Shown in pieces: positions 1 to 5,082 of a stretch of DNA of 5,082 nt; position 1 is the first letter of the stretch, and every line of letters begins with the position of its first letter. The stretch spans positions 1-5,082 of the forward strand of contig JAVKSM010000158.1 in NCBI GenBank assembly GCA_039583705.1, written 5' to 3'. Position numbers and translations under genes: made by a program. Source of the stretch: JAVKSM01 sp039583705 (lineage in GTDB: Bacteria > Actinomycetota > Actinomycetes > Mycobacteriales > Pseudonocardiaceae). The notes beneath the pieces are model-generated. The model worked only from the letters and a program-made list of their open reading frames with translations, had not been told where the DNA came from and did no database searches.

Positions 1-1250
1 CCGCCAGGGAGGTGGACGCGCCGGCCGTGCTCGCGCGCCCGGTCCCTGCCGGCGACCCGGCGAGGTCGTACGTGCTCGCCGCGCTGGCCGCGCTGGCCCG
101 CTCCGTCATCGACGTGCTGCCCGACCTCACCGTGATCGGGATCACCGGCTCGTCCGGCAAGACCTCGACGAAGGATCTGGTGGCCGCCCTGCTCGCGCCG
201 TCGGGCCCGACGGTCGCCCCGCCCGGATCGTTCAACAACGAGCTCGGCCACCCCTGGACCGCGCTGCGGTGCGACGGCGCGACGCGCCACCTCGTGCTCG
301 AGCTGTCGGCCCGTGGGCCCGGCCATGTCGCGGCGCTGTGCGCCACGGCACCGCCACGGATCGGGGTGGTGCTCAACGTCGGGTCGGCGCACCTGGGCGA
401 GTTCGGCTCCCGAGCCGCGATCGCGGCGGCCAAGGGCGAGCTGGTGGCGGCGTTGCCGCACGCGGCGTCCGGCGGTGTGGCGGTGCTCAACGCGGACGAC
501 CCGGCTGTGGCGGCGATGGCCACCCGCACCGCCGCCCGGGTGGTGACGGTCGGGCGGTGCCACGGCGCCGACGTCCGGGCGGCGGCGGTGACACTGGACG
601 CTGCGGGCCGACCCCGATTCCGGCTGCTCACCCCGCTCGGCGCGGTAGCGGTCGCGCTGCGCGGGCACGGCGAGCACTGGGTCGGCAACGCACTGGCAGC
701 CGCGGCCGTGGCGCTGGAGTGCGGCGTCGGCTTCGATGCGGTCGCCGCGGGACTGGCCGCCGCGGTGCCCACGTCCCGCTGGCGGATGGAGGTCAGCGAC
801 CGGCCCGACGGGGTTCGGGTGGTCAACGACGCCTACAACGCCAACCCGGAGTCCGTGCGGGCCGCGCTGGGGGCGCTGCGGAGGATGAGCGCAGCGGGGA
901 CCTCGCGGGGCCGCCGGAGCTGGGCTGTGCTGGGCGAGATGGGTGAGCTGGGCGACTTCGCTCCCGCCGCCCACGCCGAGATCGGGCGGCTGGCCGCCGA
1001 ATCCGGGGTGGACCACCTGGTCGTCGTCGGTGAGGGCGCCCGCCCACTGCACGACGCCGCGCTGTCGGCCGGTAGCCGGGACAGCGTGCTGGTCGCCGAC
1101 GTCAGGGCGGCGGTCGCGCTGCTGTCCGAGGCGGTGCGCCCCGGCGACATCGTCCTGGTCAAGGCGTCCCGGGCGGTGGGGCTGGAGCGGGTGGCGCAGG
1201 CGTTGCTCGACGTCGGCACTGACCGCGCTGAGCATGGGAGCGGCTCGTGA
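1..1250 (+). CDS. murF: UDP-MurNAc-tripeptide--D-alanyl-D-alanine ligase MurF (5'-truncated by window edge)
   Basis: MurF is the cytoplasmic ATP-dependent ligase that adds D-Ala-D-Ala to UDP-MurNAc-tripeptide, the last soluble step of peptidoglycan precursor synthesis. The reading frame runs in from the left edge (first full codon at base 3), and 415 codons precede the TGA at 1248-1250. The GTG at 12 is probably internal: the text around it (EVDAPAVLARPV) looks like the end of the MurF N-terminal domain, so about 75-80 residues are missing. Visible motifs are the ATP-binding loop GSSGKT (147-164), the MurF-type SFNNELGHP (228-254), the catalytic Glu in LELSARG (300-302), NVGSAHLGEFGS with its conserved His, the probable carbamylated Lys of AAKGE (432-434), DAYNANPES (828-854), VLGEMGELG (927-953) and LVKASR (1155-1172). 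The central and C-terminal domains are complete. It overlaps mraY by four bases. Two consensus positions differ: HWVGN replaces HNxxN, and SRWR has Trp before the conserved Arg. The family assignment is secure. Confidence 0.97.
   Translation, partial: AREVDAPAVLARPVPAGDPARSYVLAALAALARSVIDVLPDLTVIGITGSSGKTSTKDLVAALLAPSGPTVAPPGSFNNELGHPWTALRCDGATRHLVLELSARGPGHVAALCATAPPRIGVVLNVGSAHLGEFGSRAAIAAAKGELVAALPHAASGGVAVLNADDPAVAAMATRTAARVVTVGRCHGADVRAAAVTLDAAGRPRFRLLTPLGAVAVALRGHGEHWVGNALAAAAVALECGVGFDAVAAGLAAAVPTSRWRMEVSDRPDGVRVVNDAYNANPESVRAALGALRRMSAAGTSRGRRSWAVLGEMGELGDFAPAAHAEIGRLAAESGVDHLVVVGEGARPLHDAALSAGSRDSVLVADVRAAVALLSEAVRPGDIVLVKASRAVGLERVAQALLDVGTDRAEHGSGS
1236..1240 (+). promoter_or_regulatory. 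Ribosome binding site of mraY, inside the murF 3' end
   Basis: GGGAG lies six bases before the GTG start of mraY, within the last codons of murF. It supports the GTG at 1247 and suggests mraY is translated by ribosomes finishing murF as well as by fresh initiation. Confidence 0.65.
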
Positions 1251-2323
1251 AGAACATCCTCGTCGCCGCCGGCATCGCGTTGGCCGTCTCCATCCTGCTC
1301 ACCCCCCTGGTCATCCGGCTGTTCGTCCGGCAGGGCTTCGGCCAGGAGATTCGTGAGGAAGGGCCGCGCAGCCACCGCAGCAAGCGGGGCACCCCGACGA
1401 TGGGCGGGGTGGCGATCGTGCTCGCGGTGTGGGCGGGCTACCTCGGGACGCATGTGGTGGCCGCGCGCGGGCTCGGGCCGCCCACGGCCTCCGCGCTGCT
1501 CGTGCTGCTGCTGTTCACCGCGCTTGGCGCGGTGGGGTTCCTCGACGACTTCATCAAGATCCGCCGGCAGCGCAACCTCGGGCTCAACAAGACCTCGAAG
1601 CTGGTCGGCCAGTTCGTCACCGCGGTGGTTTTCGCGGTGCTCGCCGTGCGGTTCGCCAACGACTCCGCCGACACGATGGTCAAGCTGTCCTTCGTGCGCG
1701 CCATCGACGTGATCTCCTTCGGCGTGATCGGATTCGTGCTGTTCTGCTACCTGCTGGTCAGCGCCTGGTCGAATGCGGTCAACCTCACCGACGGCCTCGA
1801 CGGGCTGGCGGCGGGCACCGCCGCGATGGTGCTGGCGACCTACGTCATCGTGGCATTCTGGCAGTACCGCAACGCCTGCGACATGTTCACCGCACCGGGC
1901 TGCTACCAGGTCCGGGATCCCCTCGACGTGGCCGTTGTGGCGGCCACGTCGGTGGGCGCCTGCGTCGGGTTCCTCTGGTGGAACGCGGCACCGGCCCGGA
2001 TCTTCATGGGCGACACCGGGTCGCTGGCCCTCGGCGGCCTGGTCGCCGGGCTCTCGGTGGTCAGCCACACCGAGCTGCTGCTCGTCGTGATCGGCGGGGT
2101 GTTCGTCGTCGAGGCGCTCTCGGTGACGCTGCAGATCATCGTCTTCCGCACCACCCACCGACGGCTGTTCCGGATGGCGCCGTTCCACCACCACTTCGAG
2201 CTGGCGGGCTGGGCCGAGACGACCGTGATCATCCGGTTCTGGCTGCTCGCCGCGATCTGCTGCGCGCTCGGCCTGGGCATCTTCTACAGCGAATGGCTCA
2301 CCGCGTCGGCTGGTGGGACGTAG
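1247..2323 (+). CDS. mraY: Phospho-N-acetylmuramoyl-pentapeptide-transferase MraY
   Basis: MraY is a multi-pass inner-membrane enzyme that transfers phospho-MurNAc-pentapeptide from UDP to undecaprenyl phosphate, making lipid I. The 358-residue protein is full length for the family and begins MKNILVAAG from a GTG, followed at once by a hydrophobic helix. Conserved cytoplasmic-side motifs appear in the expected order: GTPTMGG (residues 48-54), the Asp pair D100-D101 in FLDDFIK followed by a basic stretch ending NKTSKL, NLTDGLDG (179-186), GDTGS with D256 (255-259) and the HHH motif (314-316) in PFHHHFE. These match the Mg2+ and substrate-binding residues of the family, where ten transmembrane helices are known. 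The loop after the helix that follows DGLDG, probably external, carries Cys211 and Cys219. The GTG start overlaps the murF stop as GTGA. The TAG stop is followed after 11 bases by murD. I see no disruption or sign of transfer. Confidence 0.98.
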   Translation: MKNILVAAGIALAVSILLTPLVIRLFVRQGFGQEIREEGPRSHRSKRGTPTMGGVAIVLAVWAGYLGTHVVAARGLGPPTASALLVLLLFTALGAVGFLDDFIKIRRQRNLGLNKTSKLVGQFVTAVVFAVLAVRFANDSADTMVKLSFVRAIDVISFGVIGFVLFCYLLVSAWSNAVNLTDGLDGLAAGTAAMVLATYVIVAFWQYRNACDMFTAPGCYQVRDPLDVAVVAATSVGACVGFLWWNAAPARIFMGDTGSLALGGLVAGLSVVSHTELLLVVIGGVFVVEALSVTLQIIVFRTTHRRLFRMAPFHHHFELAGWAETTVIIRFWLLAAICCALGLGIFYSEWLTASAGGT

Positions 2324-2327
2324 GGGG
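2322..2327 (+). promoter_or_regulatory. Ribosome binding site of murD, overlapping the mraY stop
   Basis: AGGGGG begins inside the TAG stop of mraY and ends seven bases before the GTG at 2335. It decides the murD start: an in-frame ATG at 2293, inside mraY, would add 14 residues but has no comparable purine-rich sequence before it. Confidence 0.7.
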
Positions 2328-2334
2328 TGTAGCC

Positions 2335-3726
2335 GTGGACCTGGCCGGCCGTCACGTGCTCGTCGCCGGTGCCCGCCGTACCGGGGCGGCGGTCGCCGAC
2401 GCGCTGGTGGCCGCCGGAGCCAGGGTGACGGTCGCCGACTCCGACCCGGTACAGCTCGCCGCCCTGGAGCCGCTCCTCGAGCGCGGCGTACGGCTGGAGC
2501 TCGGGATCGCCACGCCGCCCCCGGACATCAGCCTGGTGGTGACCAGCCCGGGGTGGCGGCCCGACGCGCCGCTGCTCGTCGCGGCCGCCGCCGCCGGCGT
2601 CGAGGTCGTCGGCGAGCCCGAACTCGCGTGGCGCCTCGGCGCGCAGGCGCCGGGTGGTGCGCCGGTGTGGCTGGCCGTGACCGGCACCAACGGCAAGACG
2701 ACGACGGTGGGAATGCTCGCGTCGGTGCTGCGCGCCGCCGGCCTGGACGCCGTGGCGTGCGGCAACGTCGGGCTCCCTGTCGTTACCGCCGTGCGGAGGG
2801 GGCACCGGGTGCTGGCCGTGGAGCTGTCCAGCTTCCAGCTGCACTGGTCGCCGTCGCTGCGTCCGGCGGTGGGCGCGGTGCTCAACGTCGCCGAGGACCA
2901 CCTCGACTGGCACGGCGGCATGCTCGCCTACACCGCCGCGAAGGCCCGGCTGCTCACCGGCCCGGTGGCGGTCGCGGGGCTGGACGACGCGGTGGCGGCC
3001 GCGCTGCTGGCGGCGTCGCCGGCGCCGCGGCGGGTCGGTTTCACCGCCGGGGAACCGCGACCCGGTCAGCTCGGGGTGGTCGGCGACACCCTGGTGGACC
3101 GGGCGTTCCCGCACCCGACCGGCGATGCCCTGGCGCTGGCCGAGGTCGCCGACGTCGCGCCACCTGGCCTGCCCGGGCTGCTCGACGCGCTGGCTGCCGC
3201 CGCGCTGGCCCGGGCGTACGGGGTGGCCCCCGCGGCGGTGCGCGTCGGGTTGCGGGCCTTCACCCCAGGGGCGCACCGCGGTGCTGTGGTCGCCGAGGTC
3301 GGTGCGGTCCGTTTCGTCGACGACTCCAAGGCGACGAACCCACACGCCGCGACCGCCTCCCTCGCCGCGCACCGGCGCGTCGTCTGGGTCGCCGGCGGGC
3401 TGCTCAAGGGGGCCGCCGTCGACACCCTCGTCGCCGAGCACGCCCAGCGTCTGGCAGGGGCGGTGCTGCTGGGCGCGGACCGGGCCGAGTTGGCCGCGGC
3501 GCTGGCGCGACACGCGCCGAAGGTGCCGGTCGTCGAGGTCGCCGCGGGAGACGATGGGGCCATGACCGAGGCGGTGCGGACGGCTGCGGCCATGGCCCGT
3601 GCGGGAGACGTGGTCCTGCTCGCGCCCGCGGCGGCGTCCACGGACATGTTCAGCGACTATGCCCACCGCGGGCGGGCGTTCGCCGACGCGGCGCGCGCGC
3701 TCGCCGAGCACCAGGGCCGGCGGTGA
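2335..3726 (+). CDS. murD: UDP-N-acetylmuramoyl-L-alanine--D-glutamate ligase MurD
   Basis: MurD is the cytoplasmic ATP-dependent ligase that adds D-Glu to UDP-MurNAc-L-Ala. It has 463 residues, a normal length. The N-terminal Rossmann-like UDP-binding domain opens with VLVAGARRTG. The central ATPase domain has GTNGKTTT (117-124, K121), catalytic E163 in ELSSFQL, NVAEDHLD with H189, and Y199/K203 in YTAAK, spaced like E. coli Y194 and carbamylated K198. The C-terminal domain has HR at 314-315, DDSKATN (329-335) and LLAPAAAS...Y (428-442) followed by HRG. Two consensus motifs are altered. Residues 278-288 read GLPGLLDALAA where GxHNxxNxLAA is expected, and HRGAVV replaces the usual HRxEVV. All other catalytic residues are present, so I infer an active enzyme. 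The frame stays open far upstream inside mraY, but the GTG at 2335 is chosen because it has a ribosome binding site and gives the family's N-terminus. The stop overlaps the ftsW start as GTGA. Confidence 0.97.
   Translation: MDLAGRHVLVAGARRTGAAVADALVAAGARVTVADSDPVQLAALEPLLERGVRLELGIATPPPDISLVVTSPGWRPDAPLLVAAAAAGVEVVGEPELAWRLGAQAPGGAPVWLAVTGTNGKTTTVGMLASVLRAAGLDAVACGNVGLPVVTAVRRGHRVLAVELSSFQLHWSPSLRPAVGAVLNVAEDHLDWHGGMLAYTAAKARLLTGPVAVAGLDDAVAAALLAASPAPRRVGFTAGEPRPGQLGVVGDTLVDRAFPHPTGDALALAEVADVAPPGLPGLLDALAAAALARAYGVAPAAVRVGLRAFTPGAHRGAVVAEVGAVRFVDDSKATNPHAATASLAAHRRVVWVAGGLLKGAAVDTLVAEHAQRLAGAVLLGADRAELAAALARHAPKVPVVEVAAGDDGAMTEAVRTAAAMARAGDVVLLAPAAASTDMFSDYAHRGRAFADAARALAEHQGRR
3713..3716 (+). 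promoter_or_regulatory. Probable ribosome binding site of ftsW
   Basis: AGGG lies six bases before the GTG at 3723, inside the last codons of murD. The match is weak, but it fits the overlapping start and suggests coupled translation with murD. Confidence 0.5.
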
Positions 3727-5082
3727 CCCGGTTGCCCGGCCGCAGGCTGTCCCGGGACCTGGACCCGGCCCGGCGGATCGCGACGACGCGGGCGGCGGTG
3801 TCCGCCTGGCTGGGACGTCCGATGACCTCGCTGCACCTGCTGCTCGGCGTGTTCGGACTGCTCACCACGCTGGGGCTGGTCATGGTCCTCTCGGCGTCCA
3901 GCGCCGAGTCCTACACCAGGGACGGTTCGACCTACACCGTGTTCGGCAAGCAGTTGGTCTTCTGTGGTCTCGGCCTGGTGCTGTTCTGGGTGGGCCTGCG
4001 GGTCTCGCCCCGGCGGCTGCGGGCGCTGAGCCCGGCGCTCGTCGTGGGCGCGGTGGCCGCGCTGATCGCGGTCCTGATCCCGGGGGTGGGTGCGGACGTC
4101 AACGGCTCCCGCGCCTGGTTCGCCGTCGGCGGCCTGTCCTTCCAACCCTCGGAGCCGACGAAGGTGGCGTTGGCCCTGTGGGGGGCGTCGGTGTTGTGCG
4201 AGCGGCGGCGGATGCTGCACCGCTGGCGGTTCGCGCTGGTCCCGGTCCTGCCGGTCGCCCTGGTCATGTTCACGCTCGTGGTGTTGGAGCCCGACCTCGG
4301 CGACACGATCTCGATGGCGATCGTGCTCGTCGCGCTGCTGTGGTTCGCGGGTGCGCCGCTGCGCCTGCTCGGCACGATCGGCGTCGGGGGGCTGGCGGGA
4401 GCCGTCGTGCTCAGCCTGAGCGCCGGCTACCGACAGAGCCGCGTCATGGCGTTCCTGCATCCCGCGGCCACCGACCCGCTGGGCGCGGCATACCAGGCCC
4501 GACAGGCGCTGTACTCGCTGGCCGACGGCGGCCTGTTCGGCGTGGGGCTCGGCCAGGGACGAGCCAAGTGGAGCTACCTCCCGAACGCCTACAACGACTT
4601 CATCTTCGCGATCGTCGGTGAGGAGCTCGGGTTCCTCGGGGCGTTCGCGGTGCTCGCGCTGTTCGCCACCCTGGCCTACACCGGGTTGCGGATAGCCGCC
4701 CGCAACGCCGACCCGTGGATCAAGCTCACCGCCGCGACGCTGACCCTCTGGCTGGTCGGCCAGGCGGCGATCAACATCGGCTACGTCGTCGGGTTGCTGC
4801 CGGTCACCGGCATCACGCTGCCACTGGTGTCCTCGGGTGGGACGTCGCTGGTGCTGACGATGTTCGTGTTCGGGCTGCTCGCCAACTTCGCCCGCCACGA
4901 GCCGGAGGCGATCGCCGCGTTGCGTCACCCCGAACCGGGCGGTTCCCGACGGCACGCTCCCGGGCCGGGACGGCTCGCCCGGCTGCTGTGGCTGCCGCTT
5001 CCGCAGCCCTACCGCGCCCCGCCGCCCCGGCCCCGTCCCGGCCCGGGGGATCACCACACTCCGCCCGCGCTCACCGCCGAAG
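3723..5082 (+). CDS. ftsW: Septal peptidoglycan polymerase FtsW, SEDS family (3' end beyond window)
   Basis: FtsW is the SEDS-family membrane glycosyltransferase that polymerises lipid II at the septum, working with a class B penicillin-binding protein (FtsI/PBP3). The frame is open from the GTG at 3723 through 453 codons to the window edge with no stop. A cytoplasmic N-terminal segment of about 33 basic residues precedes the first membrane helix (about 37-57). SEDS landmarks follow in order: FGKQ (74-77), NGSRAWF (127-133), QPSEPTK (141-147), EPDLGDT (189-195), YQARQAL, LPNAYNDFIFAIVGEELG with D292 matching catalytic E. coli D297, and LLPVTGITLPLVSSGGTS (about 358-375). Membrane segments end near residue 390 and a Pro/Arg-rich cytoplasmic tail follows, containing LLWLPLPQPY (421-430). 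RodA is the main alternative, but the place directly after murD in the dcw cluster and the actinobacterial FtsW-like ends favour FtsW. An internal ATG at 3822 (residue 34) is a less likely start because the first GTG has the murD overlap and a plausible ribosome binding site. Confidence 0.95.
   Translation, partial: MTRLPGRRLSRDLDPARRIATTRAAVSAWLGRPMTSLHLLLGVFGLLTTLGLVMVLSASSAESYTRDGSTYTVFGKQLVFCGLGLVLFWVGLRVSPRRLRALSPALVVGAVAALIAVLIPGVGADVNGSRAWFAVGGLSFQPSEPTKVALALWGASVLCERRRMLHRWRFALVPVLPVALVMFTLVVLEPDLGDTISMAIVLVALLWFAGAPLRLLGTIGVGGLAGAVVLSLSAGYRQSRVMAFLHPAATDPLGAAYQARQALYSLADGGLFGVGLGQGRAKWSYLPNAYNDFIFAIVGEELGFLGAFAVLALFATLAYTGLRIAARNADPWIKLTAATLTLWLVGQAAINIGYVVGLLPVTGITLPLVSSGGTSLVLTMFVFGLLANFARHEPEAIAALRHPEPGGSRRHAPGPGRLARLLWLPLPQPYRAPPPRPRPGPGDHHTPPALTAE

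Noticed and set aside
12..14. GTG at 12 as the true murF start
   Set aside because: It would remove the N-terminal substrate-binding domain, the frame is open to the left edge, and the flanking residues resemble the interior of MurF.
833..2194. Minus-strand open frame of 453 codons across the murF-mraY junction
   Set aside because: It spans two well-supported plus-strand genes, has biased composition and no family features, and is a shadow frame.
1429..2334. Possible N-terminal extension or fusion of MurD, because its frame stays open back to 1429
   Set aside because: The upstream part translates to Arg/Ala/Gly-rich text and overlaps mraY in another frame. MurD's normal N-terminus begins at the GTG at 2335 with a good ribosome binding site.
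2324..2334. Terminator or promoter between mraY and murD
   Set aside because: Only 11 bases are available, with no inverted repeat, T-run or -10-like sequence. It holds only part of the ribosome binding site and a spacer.
366..2890. Short shared DNA words such as GTGCTCAACG in murF and murD
   Set aside because: They encode the homologous VLN motif of two Mur ligases and reflect shared ancestry with strong codon bias, not a functional repeat.
2284..3711. Long open frame of 475 codons on the minus strand opposite murD
   Set aside because: Its product is rich in Arg, Gly, His and Asp with no recognisable domain, and it lies exactly antisense to a conserved gene. It is explained by the scarcity of stop codons in GC-rich DNA.
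3599..4621. Plus-strand open frame of 340 codons over the start of ftsW
   Set aside because: It is out of frame with the conserved FtsW reading, which has all SEDS motifs and membrane helices. The alternative is Arg/Gly/Pro-rich with no motifs.
3657..5057. Long open frame of 466 codons on the minus strand opposite ftsW
   Set aside because: It has low-complexity Gln, Arg, Glu and His-rich content and no motif, and it covers the conserved FtsW frame on the other strand. It is a GC shadow.

Overview
The window is a contiguous piece of a bacterial division and cell wall (dcw) cluster, all on the + strand. It holds four tightly packed genes in the order murF (5' end cut off), mraY, murD, ftsW (3' end cut off). 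The DNA is very GC-rich, codons end overwhelmingly in G or C, and all three visible start codons are GTG. Details of the proteins resemble actinobacterial versions: a MurF with SFNNELGHP, a MraY with a two-cysteine external loop and an FHHHFELAGWAETT ending, an FtsW with NGSRxWF and NDFIFAIVGEELG, and an LPLPxPY tail. I infer a high-GC actinomycete, possibly of the Pseudonocardiaceae type. The genus is not provable from this window.

Layout: bases 1-1250 encode the MurF ligase without roughly its first 75-80 residues. mraY (1247-2323) overlaps murF by four bases (GTGA). murD (2335-3726) starts 11 bases after the mraY stop, with its ribosome binding site lying over that stop. ftsW (3723 to the window end) again overlaps murD by four bases (GTGA) and is still open at base 5082. 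There is no non-coding stretch longer than 11 bases. I see no internal promoter, terminator, RNA gene, repeat array, CRISPR or mobile element.

How the genes work together: MurD adds D-glutamate to UDP-MurNAc-L-Ala, and MurF later adds D-Ala-D-Ala to finish the UDP-MurNAc-pentapeptide. MraY moves the phospho-MurNAc-pentapeptide to undecaprenyl phosphate in the membrane, giving lipid I. After MurG (not in the window) makes lipid II, FtsW polymerises it at the division septum. By conserved gene order, murE should lie upstream and murG, murC, ftsQ and ftsZ downstream.

This is an ordinary housekeeping region and I found no evidence of an undescribed system. The observations most worth a second look are departures from Mur ligase consensus motifs, above all MurD having PGLLD where the HNxxN nucleotide-binding motif is expected, and a short LPLPxPY motif in the FtsW cytoplasmic tail.
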